Assembly (NCBI GenBank): GCA_947628105.1
Contig: CANQYN010000004.1
Coordinates: 1-29,780, forward strand
Reading direction: 5' to 3'
Length of the DNA stretch: 29,780 bases
From: an uncultured Bacilli bacterium
Lineage (GTDB): Bacteria; Bacillota_I; Bacilli_A; RF39; UBA660
The notes under the pieces are model-generated. The model ran no database searches. It was not told where the DNA came from and saw only the letters and a program-made list of their open reading frames with translations. This document shows, piece by piece, positions 1 through 7,092 of the stretch; the first letter of the stretch is position 1, and every line of letters begins with the position of its first letter. A program made the translations under genes and the position numbers.

Positions 1-271
1 ATCCATCTTCTATTTTCATATAACTAATAGCCGGAAAAGAAATTTTTTCATTTACTAATTGAGAAAAAGAAATTTCGATTCCTTGAGAATCAAAACCAAA
101 ATAGTTTAATGTATCAATCATATGATAGGCTGTCGTACCTCGGTAATTCGTCTTCGTGTATTCCCTTAATTTTTGAAATGAAACATTTCCTTTATAATAG
201 CGAATAATCATCAAAAGGCAAGCGACACCACAATCATATGAAGTTGTCTGTTTGACAAATGGATATTTCAT
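1..271 (-). CDS. Peptidase C39 domain protein, 5' part only (cut by window edge)
   Basis: The first 90 codons are visible; the gene runs off the left edge. The N-terminus has the C39 cysteine-peptidase pattern QTTSYDCGVACLLM: Gln8 fits the oxyanion Gln and Cys14 the catalytic Cys, followed by RYYKGNVSFQKLRE, which is typical of the family. C39 domains cut double-glycine leader peptides and usually form the N-terminus of a bacteriocin or peptide-exporting ABC transporter. The visible part ends at SYMKIEDG, just before the expected catalytic His, so neither that residue nor any membrane or ATPase domain can be checked. The start is supported by AAGGAGGTG at 278-286. It lies downstream of rsmD beyond a terminator, so it probably has its own transcript. 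A stand-alone C39 peptidase cannot be excluded. The domain call is firm; the full protein type is not. Confidence 0.8.
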   Translation of the reverse strand, partial: MKYPFVKQTTSYDCGVACLLMIIRYYKGNVSFQKLREYTKTNYRGTTAYHMIDTLNYFGFDSQGIEISFSQLVNEKISFPAISYMKIEDG

Positions 272-304
272 CTTATCACCTCCTTACCTATAACATTCGC
301 GATA

Positions 305-340
305 AAAAAAGAGTTTCCTTTCAAAAAAAAAGAAACTTTT
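305..340 (-). terminator. Intrinsic terminator of rsmD
   Basis: On the minus strand AGTTTC (332-337) pairs with GAAACT (312-317), extended by A-T pairs and followed by a run of seven T. The stem touches the rsmD stop codon. Confidence 0.7.
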
Positions 341-872
341 ACATTTCATTTTGATAAATACGAATCTTTTTATCATGATATGTTTTTTCTTTGATAAGAG
401 AATAAGAACTTGAAAATTCTTCATCGGTAAATTCACAGACTAAAATACCATGTAAGCGTAATAATTGATATTCTTCAATCATTTGAATAGATTCTTTTAA
501 AAGATGTTTTTGATAAGGGGGATCTAAAAAAATAAGATCAAAAGAGATATGATTTTTTTTGAAATAAACGAGACTTTCCTGATAATCTAAAAAAAGAATT
601 TCACTATGTTCAATTTGCTTAGTGTTTTCTTTTAAAATTTGTATTACTTTGGGATTGTTATCGACAAAGTAACAAATTTTTCCACCATTAGACAGTGCTT
701 CTATACCAAGAGAGCCACTTCCGGCAAATAAATCGAGACAAGTGCTACCTTGTACATAATTTTGAATCATAGCGAAAAGAGATTCTTTTACTCGATCCAT
801 CGTTGGTCTCGTTCCTTCAATATCAAAACCTTTTATTTGTTTTCCTTTATATTTTCCACTGATAATACGCAT
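339..872 (-). CDS. rsmD: 16S rRNA (guanine(966)-N2)-methyltransferase RsmD
   Basis: The 177-residue protein has the usual RsmD length. RsmD transfers a methyl group from S-adenosylmethionine to G966 of 16S rRNA during small-subunit assembly in the cytoplasm. The N-terminus MRIISGKYKGKQIKG and the following TRPTMDRVKESLFAM are family signatures. LDLFAGSGSLGIEAL (near residues 46-60) is the SAM-binding motif I, and LDPPY (near residue 117) is the catalytic motif IV. The ATG is preceded by GGTGGG. The gene follows ylbE and ylbD as in Bacillus, where rsmD is ylbH. In Bacillus coaD usually follows; here a C39 peptidase gene does. A candidate promoter lies in the 3' end of ylbE and a terminator overlaps the stop. 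The identification is secure. Confidence 0.95.
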   Translation of the reverse strand: MRIISGKYKGKQIKGFDIEGTRPTMDRVKESLFAMIQNYVQGSTCLDLFAGSGSLGIEALSNGGKICYFVDNNPKVIQILKENTKQIEHSEILFLDYQESLVYFKKNHISFDLIFLDPPYQKHLLKESIQMIEEYQLLRLHGILVCEFTDEEFSSSYSLIKEKTYHDKKIRIYQNEM

Positions 873-887
873 ATTCCCACCACTGTT

Positions 888-916
888 ATTGTATCATATT
901 ATTTCATGGTTGTGAT
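888..916 (-). promoter_or_regulatory. Candidate rsmD promoter
   Basis: On the minus strand ATCACA (911-916, 4 of 6 to TTGACA) and TACAAT (888-893) are separated by 17 bases, 16 bases upstream of the rsmD start. The -35 lies inside the end of ylbE. Confidence 0.45.
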
Positions 917-1120
917 AATTTTTTCTACCATTTCTATCATGTCTAACGTCTTATTAATTTTATCTATTTTTCGTAATCCATATGTTTGCTTTACTTCTTC
1001 TTCAAATTGGGAAAATAGATTAGGATTGCGATTTAACATTTTATACCAATAGGAATTTTCACGTATATAACGAAGATAATCGGGGTTCCTTTTTAATCGA
1101 ATAATCGTTTCTAGAGTCAT
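899..1120 (-). CDS. ylbE: YlbE-like protein
   Basis: The 73-residue protein matches what I recall of the Bacillus YlbE family: a short protein with PDYLRYIRENSYWYKMLNRNP near residues 13-33, comparable to PELLAFIREQPIWYRKLSRNP in Bacillus. Its molecular function is unknown. It is predicted soluble, with no signal peptide or membrane segment. Its ATG overlaps the ylbD stop codon by one base (TAATG), so translation is probably coupled to ylbD. The neighbours ylbD upstream and rsmD downstream reproduce the Bacillus order, which supports the call independently of sequence recall. Confidence 0.75.
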   Translation of the reverse strand: MTLETIIRLKRNPDYLRYIRENSYWYKMLNRNPNLFSQFEEEVKQTYGLRKIDKINKTLDMIEMVEKIITTMK

Positions 1121-1476
1121 TAATCTTCAAAATGTTTATAAAGAGGGCGCGGTTGATAATCTGGTTTAATATTCGTTGAATCTTTCGATGAAAAATCTTC
1201 TAATACCCCGAGAACTCTTTGCACACTATTGATTCCTTCTTGCATCTTATCTAAGTTAATTCCTTTTAACCAAGTTACTATACTTGCAAGCGAAGCAGTA
1301 CCCACCGTAGATTCTACTTCTTCCTTTGTAATATACGATTTCCATACTTCGTTATCCTCTCCATATAAATCATACATTTCGTAAAATTTTTGCCATGTCA
1401 TATCTCCTGTTTTGACATAGTTTAATAGTTTTGGATGTAGTTTCACAAATTCCTTAAAACTAGTTATTTTATCCAT
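1120..1476 (-). CDS. ylbD: YlbD-like protein (putative spore coat family)
   Basis: The 118-residue protein begins with a segment close to Bacillus YlbD: FKEFVKLHPKLLNYVKTGD, then TWQKFYEMYDLYGEDNEVW (residues 8-46), which is the family's conserved N-terminal core. The family is annotated as a putative spore coat protein, but its biochemical role is not established and it also occurs in bacteria not known to sporulate. The C-terminal half carries a weakly amphipathic stretch (IVTWLKGINLDKMQEGINSV). AGGTGG lies just upstream of the ATG. It forms a coupled pair with ylbE, and with rsmD preserves the Bacillus ylb block. Whether it acts in spores here is unknown; the SirA-like gene next to it makes the question worth asking. 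Confidence 0.72.
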   Translation of the reverse strand: MDKITSFKEFVKLHPKLLNYVKTGDMTWQKFYEMYDLYGEDNEVWKSYITKEEVESTVGTASLASIVTWLKGINLDKMQEGINSVQRVLGVLEDFSSKDSTNIKPDYQPRPLYKHFED

Positions 1477-1506
1477 ATAACCACCTAGTTCATTATATGT
1501 TTTTTT

Positions 1507-1917
1507 TTAAATGTGTTTCCTAATCTCTTCTGTTAACCAAAAAAAAGTTTCTCTTTTAAAATCGACGACAAAAATGTTTTTTTGATAAATGTAAAACGTT
1601 TTCAGTATTTCTGAATATTGTTTATCAGTTTTAATTTTTACATGGGAATAATGAATATCTACTTCTGTATTTTCAAAAAATGATAACAATTGATATTTTT
1701 TATCTTCTATTTTACGGCAAGGAAGCTTATCTGAAATATAATTACATAATAATGAAACAGAAAAAGGGATACATAACTGTCGATATAAGGAATAACCGAT
1801 ATTTAAATTTTCTTTTTGTAAAAATAATACTTTTAATGTATCATACAATAGTTTTTGATTTTTTTGAAAAAGAGAAACATTTTCTCTGCGAATAATAAAT
1901 AACCGATATTCCCACAT
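1507..1917 (-). CDS. SirA-like protein (sporulation inhibitor of replication family)
   Basis: The 136-residue protein resembles Bacillus SirA (YneE) in length and layout. It begins MWEYRLFIIRRE, has YSLYRQLCIPFSV in the middle, and ends with ILKTFYIYQKNIFVVDF and FFWLTEEI, comparable to the SirA C-terminus (CFLAMDF, YGWLNPVKE). In Bacillus SirA binds DnaA and blocks re-initiation of replication during sporulation. The match is from memory and the identity is low, so I rate it moderate. I chose the ATG at 1917, because AGGTGAT lies 5 to 6 bases upstream; a frame open to 1962 would start inside the preceding terminator. The gene sits alone between that terminator and ylbD. No signal peptide or membrane segment is visible. 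Confidence 0.55.
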   Translation of the reverse strand: MWEYRLFIIRRENVSLFQKNQKLLYDTLKVLFLQKENLNIGYSLYRQLCIPFSVSLLCNYISDKLPCRKIEDKKYQLLSFFENTEVDIHYSHVKIKTDKQYSEILKTFYIYQKNIFVVDFKRETFFWLTEEIRKHI

Positions 1918-1940
1918 AATATCACCTATTTTATTATGCG

Positions 1941-1970
1941 AAAAAAAGAAATAGTTAGTCACTATTTCTT
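1941..1970 (-). terminator. Intrinsic terminator of the 1962-2489 gene
   Basis: A perfect 9-bp stem, AAGAAATAG (minus strand, 1962-1970) with CTATTTCTT (1946-1954) and a 7-base loop, is followed by seven T. The 5' arm contains the last codons and stop of the gene. Confidence 0.85.
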
Positions 1971-2489
1971 ATGATAATATAAATACTTAACATGTTTTTC
2001 ATAATCTTCACGATGTTCCCAATACGTTCCTTCTTTTGGACAAAGAACTAAATCCGTTTGAAACTGTTGATTAAATCGATCGATTAAATCAGTCGTATAT
2101 ATTCCTTTACTATATTGGTATTTAGTATAATCGTCAGCTTGATTTAAATAAAAATCCATCTTTTCTAAAAACTGTTCTAACGTCAATCGTCCAATCGTGA
2201 CATCTTGATGTTCTAACATTTGAAAGATTTCTATAATATTATAAATTTCTTGAGGATCAGTAACCTCTTCTAAAGAAATAATATACCCAATTTTTCCCTT
2301 TTCAAGAAGAGAAATCGACACATGATTTATTTTTTTTAAATGGGTAAGAGATAAAAGCAATGCTTTATTTTCTCTACTTAATTTATGTAAATCGATAAAA
2401 AAGATTGAAATATCTAGTTTTTCAAAGAGAATATTTCTTTCTTCTAATAATTCTTCCATCAATAATTCGATTGTTTTCCTATTTTTCAT
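1962..2489 (-). CDS. Hypothetical protein, 175 residues
   Basis: I do not recognise this protein. It is soluble by composition, with no signal peptide and no membrane segment. The first 20 residues are rich in Glu and Leu (TIELLMEELLEERNIL) and could form a short amphipathic helix. The middle part alternates beta-like stretches (KIGYIISLEEV) with helices. The C-terminal third is rich in Tyr and charged residues (KYQYSKGIY, YEKHVKYLYYHKK). The ATG follows GGGGGA at a good distance. It lies 23 bases downstream of a small two-TM protein gene and shares its direction, so the two may be co-transcribed, ending at the strong terminator overlapping this stop codon. No function is proposed. Confidence 0.7.
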   Translation of the reverse strand: MKNRKTIELLMEELLEERNILFEKLDISIFFIDLHKLSRENKALLLSLTHLKKINHVSISLLEKGKIGYIISLEEVTDPQEIYNIIEIFQMLEHQDVTIGRLTLEQFLEKMDFYLNQADDYTKYQYSKGIYTTDLIDRFNQQFQTDLVLCPKEGTYWEHREDYEKHVKYLYYHKK

Positions 2490-2512
2490 CTTGTCCCCCT
2501 ACTTTCTGCTTA

Positions 2513-2818
2513 TTATTTTTTTCGTTTAATAAAAGATTTAATTAAGAAAAATTCAAAGATAGCAAACAAAATAATAAGTACCCATACAAAGATATCGTAT
2601 AAAAGTCCACTAGAATATTTCGCTAAAACACTAGCGAATGAAGAAGGAATATAAGATCGAACAAATTTTGTTAGTTCTACTATTTTTAAATGATTGACAA
2701 AAGTATGAATCAAGCGAAAAAATATTTCTAAGATTCCCATATAATAAACGACACTTTGAAATTTTTTATAAATGATCGCTACTGCAATAATAGAAATTAA
2801 AATAATAATTAAATCCAT
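2513..2818 (-). CDS. Small membrane protein of unknown function
   Basis: The 101-residue protein has two likely transmembrane helices, one at the N-terminus (IIILISIIAVAII, about residues 4-17) and one near the C-terminus (DIFVWVLIILFAIFEFFLI, about 76-95), followed by a basic KSFIKRKK tail. The stretch between contains another hydrophobic part (YYMGILEIFFRLI) that could be membrane-associated. I chose the ATG at 2818: AAGGAAG lies 8 bases upstream, whereas the in-frame GTG at 2827 would overlap that ribosome site. It is probably transcribed from an extended -10 promoter just upstream and may form an operon with the next gene. I do not recognise a family. Confidence 0.65.
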   Translation of the reverse strand: MDLIIILISIIAVAIIYKKFQSVVYYMGILEIFFRLIHTFVNHLKIVELTKFVRSYIPSSFASVLAKYSSGLLYDIFVWVLIILFAIFEFFLIKSFIKRKK

Positions 2819-2848
2819 ATGAGACACTTCCTTTATTATTCTATTTTT

Positions 2849-2857
2849 ATTATATCA
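2849..2857 (-). promoter_or_regulatory. Extended -10 promoter for the 2818 gene
   Basis: The minus strand reads TGATATAAT, an extended -10 (TGnTATAAT), 31 bases upstream of the start codon and directly after the sufS terminator. No convincing -35 is visible. Confidence 0.5.
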
Positions 2858-2862
2858 TAAAT

Positions 2863-2887
2863 AAAAAACATTTCAATGAAATGTTTT
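2863..2887 (-). terminator. Intrinsic terminator of the suf operon
   Basis: The minus strand forms a 9-bp stem, AAAACATTT (2879-2887) with AAATGTTTT (2865-2873) around a 5-base loop, ending in T-rich sequence. The 5' arm covers part of the sufS stop. Confidence 0.75.
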
Positions 2888-4076
2888 AAATAATCTCTGC
2901 TTTCATATTAGGATTTTTTAATACGGTAATCAATTGATCAATCTCTTCTTTGGTATTATATAATCCAAAACTGATGCGTACTGTATTTTTTACATAGATT
3001 TCTTCTTTTAATACTTTAGCACAATGATTTCCTGCTCTTACACAAATGTGATATCGATCTAAATAAATAGCTAAATCTTGAGCAAAAATTCCTTTATAAT
3101 TAAAAGCAATAATACCACTATCGGTATTTTCATTATAAATTTCTAGTTCTTTGATTTTCTTTGCTTGTTCGATAAAATATTTTTTTAATTCTACTTCATG
3201 ACGATGGATCATCTCCATTTTGCCTTGCAAATATTCAATGACTCTTCCAAAGCCAATTACCCCTGCAATATTTGGAGTTCCCGCTTCTAACATGGAAGGA
3301 ATTTCATGGTAAACACGAATCCCATCGCTATTAAAACTTGTATTCATTCCCCCACCAAAAATAATAGGGTGAATATTTTTTAATTTTTCTTCTTTTCCAT
3401 ATAATACTCCTACTCCCGTTGGTCCATACATTTTATGAGCCGAAAAAGCTAAAAAATCGATATCTAACTGTTCGACATGGATAGGAATATGAGCGACACT
3501 TTGAGCACCATCAACTAAAACATCAATTCCTCTTTCATGAGCATATTTTGTAATTTCTTTGATAGGACGAACATCTCCGATGACATTAGTTATATGAGCG
3601 ATACTAATTACTTTCGTATTTTCTGTAATCGCCTTTTTTACATTTTCTAATGTCACTTGATGATTTTCATCTAATGGAATATAATCAATTTTTAAATGTA
3701 ATTGATCGGCCAATTCAAACCAAGGTAACATATTTGAGGCATGTTCACTTTTCGTTAACAGAACATGATCTCCTTCTTTTAAAGTATTGGCATAATATCC
3801 AAAGATGATCTTATTTAATGAATCAGTCGCACCACTTGTAAAAATGATTTGCTTTGGGTCTTTTGCATGAATAAAGTTAGCGACTAATTTTCTCGCATTT
3901 TCATACATCGCATCTACTTTTAAACTAAGTTCATAGTCACCTCGATGAGCATTTGTACTATATTCATTATAATATTGATCTGTTGCTTCTGATAGACAAT
4001 GAGGTTTTAACGTAGTAGCTCCATTATCAAAATAAATTACATTTTGTTTTAATAACCAAAAATCTTCTCGATTCAT
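2886..4076 (-). CDS. sufS: Cysteine desulfurase SufS
   Basis: The 396-residue protein is a class V aminotransferase-fold, PLP-dependent enzyme that takes sulfur from cysteine for Fe-S cluster assembly. Visible signatures are YFDNGATTLKP near the N-terminus, SEHASNMLPW, VDGAQSVAHIP, and SAHKMYGPTGVG, which carries the PLP-binding Lys (near residue 215). RAGNHCAK (near residue 354) carries the catalytic persulfide Cys in the short loop typical of SufS rather than NifS or IscS. The length is usual for SufS. The start at 4076 is set by GGAGGTGA just upstream; a longer frame to 4100 would bypass that site. The gene overlaps the end of sufD by ribosome site only and is the last gene of a sufC-sufD-sufS unit. 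The usual following sufU and sufB are absent here. Confidence 0.94.
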   Translation of the reverse strand: MNREDFWLLKQNVIYFDNGATTLKPHCLSEATDQYYNEYSTNAHRGDYELSLKVDAMYENARKLVANFIHAKDPKQIIFTSGATDSLNKIIFGYYANTLKEGDHVLLTKSEHASNMLPWFELADQLHLKIDYIPLDENHQVTLENVKKAITENTKVISIAHITNVIGDVRPIKEITKYAHERGIDVLVDGAQSVAHIPIHVEQLDIDFLAFSAHKMYGPTGVGVLYGKEEKLKNIHPIIFGGGMNTSFNSDGIRVYHEIPSMLEAGTPNIAGVIGFGRVIEYLQGKMEMIHRHEVELKKYFIEQAKKIKELEIYNENTDSGIIAFNYKGIFAQDLAIYLDRYHICVRAGNHCAKVLKEEIYVKNTVRISFGLYNTKEEIDQLITVLKNPNMKAEII

Positions 4077-4080
4077 AGAA

Positions 4081-4869
4081 TCACCTCCAATACTGATCAA
4101 TTATCTTTTCTAATTCTTCACTAGGAATAAAATCCATTTGTAAAAATCCTTTTAATAATAATTTAGTTGCTTCTTTTTCCGACATTCCTCTACTTTTCAT
4201 ATAAAATAAAGTAGCGGGATCAAAAGATCCTATATGCGCTGAATGAGAAGCATCAATATCGTTTTGTTCAATTAATAAATTGGGACAAATCGTATGTTTC
4301 TTGTTATTTAAATTTAAAATTCGATTATTTTGAATTACATTAGTATCTTTCATTTGTGGATATACGATACTTGTTACATTGATATGAATTTCTCCTGCTT
4401 GAAGAGCAAGTAATCGATTAGATATATTACTTTTACTATTACTTTGACAATGATAGATAACCATATCATATTTTTGTTTATCGAAACTGATTGCTTTCAA
4501 GTCATAATCGATTTGAGATTCATATCCTTGTAAATATACGATATCTAATTCTTTGATTTTTTTTGCTTCTTGAAATTTATGAACTGTTACACTAGCTTGT
4601 TCAGAGATATCATATCGGTATTGAATTTTTGTCTCTTGTTCTTTCTTTTTTTCATAAAGTTCAAAAGAGCAATTCGGTTCTACGATAATTTGAATATCAT
4701 ATTTAGAAGGAATTTCATTTTGATATTCAATTAATAACGACGTATCTTTTACTACTTTTATTTCTAATTGAAATGGCTTAAATTCTGTTTTTTCTTTGCT
4801 ACATAGTGAAATAGTAAAATCGATTTCGGATAACATTAATTGATTATTTTTTAAAACAATTTTATTCAT
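4081..4869 (-). CDS. sufD: SufD-like Fe-S scaffold subunit, short form
   Basis: The 262-residue protein belongs to the SufB/SufD family. The C-terminal core is clear: NIDASHSAHIGSFDPATLFY and MKSRGMSEKEATKLLLKGF, comparable to the SufD pattern D-ASHGA-IG-LD----FYL-SRG. It would form part of the SufBCD scaffold on which Fe-S clusters are built. It is much shorter than the roughly 430 residues usual for SufD, lacking most of the N-terminal region. The beta-helical middle (residues about 60-200) seems to be present. The ATG overlaps the sufC stop codon (ATGAATAA), so translation is coupled; the stop is TGA. Assignment to SufD rather than SufB rests on the ASHSAHIG motif and on its place between sufC and sufS. 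Confidence 0.85.
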   Translation of the reverse strand: MNKIVLKNNQLMLSEIDFTISLCSKEKTEFKPFQLEIKVVKDTSLLIEYQNEIPSKYDIQIIVEPNCSFELYEKKKEQETKIQYRYDISEQASVTVHKFQEAKKIKELDIVYLQGYESQIDYDLKAISFDKQKYDMVIYHCQSNSKSNISNRLLALQAGEIHINVTSIVYPQMKDTNVIQNNRILNLNNKKHTICPNLLIEQNDIDASHSAHIGSFDPATLFYMKSRGMSEKEATKLLLKGFLQMDFIPSEELEKIIDQYWR

Positions 4870-5602
4870 GACTCGTTACAAAAGGAAGATATCCTTGCTT
4901 TTCAATTTTAGTAACTAACTGAGAAGTCCCACTTTTAATAATGCTACCCTGATATAAAATATGTACTTTTTGTGGTTTTATGTAGTCAAGAAGTCTTTGA
5001 TAATGTGTAATTATTAAAATTGCTGGTTTTTCTTGTTCATAATAAGCCATAATATTTTCTCCCACAATTTTTAAACTATCGACATCTAGTCCAGAATCAA
5101 TTTCATCTAATATAACCACTTTAGGTTTTAACATATACATTCCTAATACTTCGTTTTTTTTCTTTTCGCCTCCTGAAAATCCGATATTTACAGGACGGTT
5201 TAACATTTCTTTATCCATTTTTAATATGTTTGTCTTTTCTTCTAATTCTTTAATAAATTGAAAAAGATTTACTTTTTGAAAAGAAGAAACAGCCGCCTTT
5301 AAAAAGTCGACATTAGAAACTCCTTCTATTTCCATTGGATTTTGAAAAGTTAAATAAATTCCTAGCCGAGCCCTCTCATCGGTCGAAAGAGATATGATAC
5401 TTTTTTCATCAAATAAGATATCTCCTTTTTTTATCTCATAGGAAGAATCTCCCATAATCACTTTTGATAAAGTCGATTTCCCTACTCCATTCGGTCCCAT
5501 GATAACATGAATTTCCCCTGATTTTATTTCTAAATTTAAATCTTTTAAAATCTCTTTTTCTCCGATTGTAACAGATAAATTTTGAATCTGAAGTTTGTGC
5601 AT
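4862..5602 (-). CDS. sufC: Fe-S cluster assembly ATPase SufC
   Basis: The 246-residue ABC-type ATPase powers the SufBCD scaffold complex in the cytoplasm. Visible motifs are Walker A GPNGVGKST (near residues 37-45), the SufC-type signature GFSGGEKKKNEVLGMYMLKPKV (shown here in full: GFSGGEKKKNEVLG, then MYMLKPKV), and Walker B VVILDEIDSGLDVD, followed by the switch His in IITHYQR. The GFSGGEKK-N-E pattern separates SufC from transport ATPases. The start is supported by TGGAGATGA 8 bases upstream. It is the first gene of the suf unit and faces the divergent HIT gene across a 169-base intergenic region. Confidence 0.94.
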   Translation of the reverse strand: MHKLQIQNLSVTIGEKEILKDLNLEIKSGEIHVIMGPNGVGKSTLSKVIMGDSSYEIKKGDILFDEKSIISLSTDERARLGIYLTFQNPMEIEGVSNVDFLKAAVSSFQKVNLFQFIKELEEKTNILKMDKEMLNRPVNIGFSGGEKKKNEVLGMYMLKPKVVILDEIDSGLDVDSLKIVGENIMAYYEQEKPAILIITHYQRLLDYIKPQKVHILYQGSIIKSGTSQLVTKIEKQGYLPFVTSHE

Positions 5603-5621
5603 ATTATCATCTCCAAACTTT

Positions 5622-5627
5622 ATTTTA
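5622..5627 (-). promoter_or_regulatory. Possible -10 of the suf operon
   Basis: The minus strand has TAAAAT (5 of 6 to TATAAT) 19 bases upstream of the sufC start. I see no convincing -35 and no recognisable repressor site in the intergenic region, so this is weak. Confidence 0.3.
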
Positions 5628-5721
5628 GCATACCTTCTTTTTTTTTTCTATAAATTGTATAGAAATTAACGGTTTTTTCATAATAAAAATAGAATATTCG
5701 CAGATATTCACGAAAAAGAGT

Positions 5722-5750
5722 TTTACTCTTTTTTATTTTTTTGATATAAT
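5722..5750 (+). promoter_or_regulatory. Promoter of the HIT gene
   Basis: TTTACT (5722-5727, 4 of 6) and a perfect TATAAT (5745-5750) are separated by 17 bases, 21 bases upstream of the start codon. Confidence 0.65.
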
Positions 5751-5771
5751 GAAAAAGCAAGGAGGAACAAT

Positions 5772-6143
5772 ATGGAATGCATATTTTGTAAAATTGCGAA
5801 AGAAGAAATTAACTCTTATACTATTTATGAAGACGAAATCGTAAAGGTTTTTTTAGATGTGAACCCTGACTCCAATGGCCATTCTTTAATTATTCCTAAA
5901 AAACATTTTAAAGATTTAGATGATATTGATGAAAAAACAATTACTCACATTATGATGGTCGCTAAAAAGGTAAAAAAAATTCTTACCTCTACTTTAAAAG
6001 CTGATGGAATAACACTAATTCAAAATAATGGAGAAATTCAAGAAGTAAAACATTTTCATCTTCATTTAAAACCTTATTATCAGGAAAAACAAAAGATTGA
6101 AAAAGTAGAAGATATATTTCAAAAAATAAAAGAGACTATGTAG
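5772..6143 (+). CDS. HIT family protein (histidine triad nucleotide hydrolase)
   Basis: The 123-residue protein starts CIFCKIAKEEI, carries DVNPDSNGHSLIIPKKH in the middle, and has the histidine triad HFHLHLKPYY (near residues 94-103) that defines the family. HIT proteins bind and hydrolyse nucleotide phosphoramidates or related nucleotides; the physiological substrate in bacteria is poorly known. The two N-terminal Cys could help bind zinc, as in Hint-like relatives, although the full site is not evident. AAGGAGG lies 6 bases before the ATG. This is one of only two plus-strand genes, divergent from sufC and convergent with the 6136 gene, with which it shares a terminator. The family is certain; the specific function is not. 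Confidence 0.92.
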   Translation: MECIFCKIAKEEINSYTIYEDEIVKVFLDVNPDSNGHSLIIPKKHFKDLDDIDEKTITHIMMVAKKVKKILTSTLKADGITLIQNNGEIQEVKHFHLHLKPYYQEKQKIEKVEDIFQKIKETM

Positions 6144-6153
6144 TCTCTTTTTT
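6121..6153. terminator. Bidirectional terminator between convergent genes
   Basis: GAGACT (6132-6137) and AGTCTC (6142-6147) pair around a 4-base loop, extended by A-T pairs, with T runs on both strands. Both converging genes (HIT and the 6136 gene) have their stop codons inside the hairpin. Confidence 0.85.
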
Positions 6154-7083
6154 CAATTTTCTTTTTATTTTAGGAGAAATGTATAAATCTCGGTATTGGT
6201 CGATATCTTTCTGGGTAATTTCTTGGTTTTGAGTAAAATTTCCTTCTTCAATATCAACAAAGGAATTTAATAGTGAAATCAGTAAATCATCATTTTTTAA
6301 ATAAGAATCAATAATATTAGATAACGTCAATTCTTCTTGTTCTACTAAATCGATTCTATCTTGAGCTTCTAATTCTAAAAATTTAGAAGGAAATGAATGA
6401 GCAGTAAGAAGATATTTGGACCATTCATAATCTTTTTGAATAATTTCTCTAAAAATATTTTCGGCAGAAGCTCTATCTATTAATGATATTTCTTTTAAAA
6501 ATCCTCTCATATTATCAATAACATGATTTAAATCATAATTTTCATATCTTTCATTTCCGACTATGACATTCATTTGATGGTAAAAAAAGGATAAATCTGA
6601 GGCATCAATAAGGCGACTAAAATAAGTTACCTCTTCTTGATGAAGAGGAATTATTTCACTTAATTCCCTATTTTCTTGTTCCAATAAACTTTTCATGATT
6701 AACGCTTTTCCTAAAAAGGTTTTTTCCGCAAAACGATAACAATGTTCCATCAACGTTTTTAAAAACTGAGGATTACTACTAGCTTCTGATAAAATATCAT
6801 CAAAATCTTCTAACGTAGAAAAGGTAGAAAATAATTCGAGATCCCCAAACGTTTGAGTATTTTTTAATATATTATAATGAATTAATTTATAGGTATCTAA
6901 ATAAAAAAGTGCGACACGAGTTTCCCAAAATAACTTTTGATAAGGATCGTTTGAACATTGCATGCGATATAATATGTCTTGATAACATTTAATTTCTTCT
7001 TCAAAAGGAATTCCCACTTCTTGTGCCCACCAAATTTCTTTAAAAAAAGATGCTCGAAATAGTTCATTAAATGGTAATTTCAT
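6136..7083 (-). CDS. Hypothetical protein, second copy of a tandem paralogous pair
   Basis: I do not recognise the family. The 315-residue protein is predicted mainly helical, acidic and cytoplasmic, with no signal peptide or membrane segment and no catalytic motif. It is a paralogue of the gene just upstream (7093-7986). The shared core includes LGKALIMKSLLEQEN against LGKILMIKSLTPEDN, IPLHQEEVTYFSR against VPLHQNDLLNYDR, and QKDYEWSKYLL against DNDYQWSIYLV, in the same order. It has a basic C-terminal tail (SPKIKRKLKKETT) missing from the copy. AGGGAAG lies close to the ATG, and the upstream gene ends in TGA inside this ribosome site, so translation is probably coupled. The gene ends in the shared terminator with HIT. 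Confidence 0.7.
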   Translation of the reverse strand: MKLPFNELFRASFFKEIWWAQEVGIPFEEEIKCYQDILYRMQCSNDPYQKLFWETRVALFYLDTYKLIHYNILKNTQTFGDLELFSTFSTLEDFDDILSEASSNPQFLKTLMEHCYRFAEKTFLGKALIMKSLLEQENRELSEIIPLHQEEVTYFSRLIDASDLSFFYHQMNVIVGNERYENYDLNHVIDNMRGFLKEISLIDRASAENIFREIIQKDYEWSKYLLTAHSFPSKFLELEAQDRIDLVEQEELTLSNIIDSYLKNDDLLISLLNSFVDIEEGNFTQNQEITQKDIDQYRDLYISPKIKRKLKKETT

Positions 7084-7092
7084 TATCTTCCC

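Noticed and set aside
5712..5736. Hairpin AAAAGAG-CTCTTTT followed by T on the plus strand, like a terminator
   Set aside because: No plus-strand gene lies upstream, and the right arm holds the HIT promoter. It would not be transcribed from that promoter; likely a chance A-T-rich palindrome.
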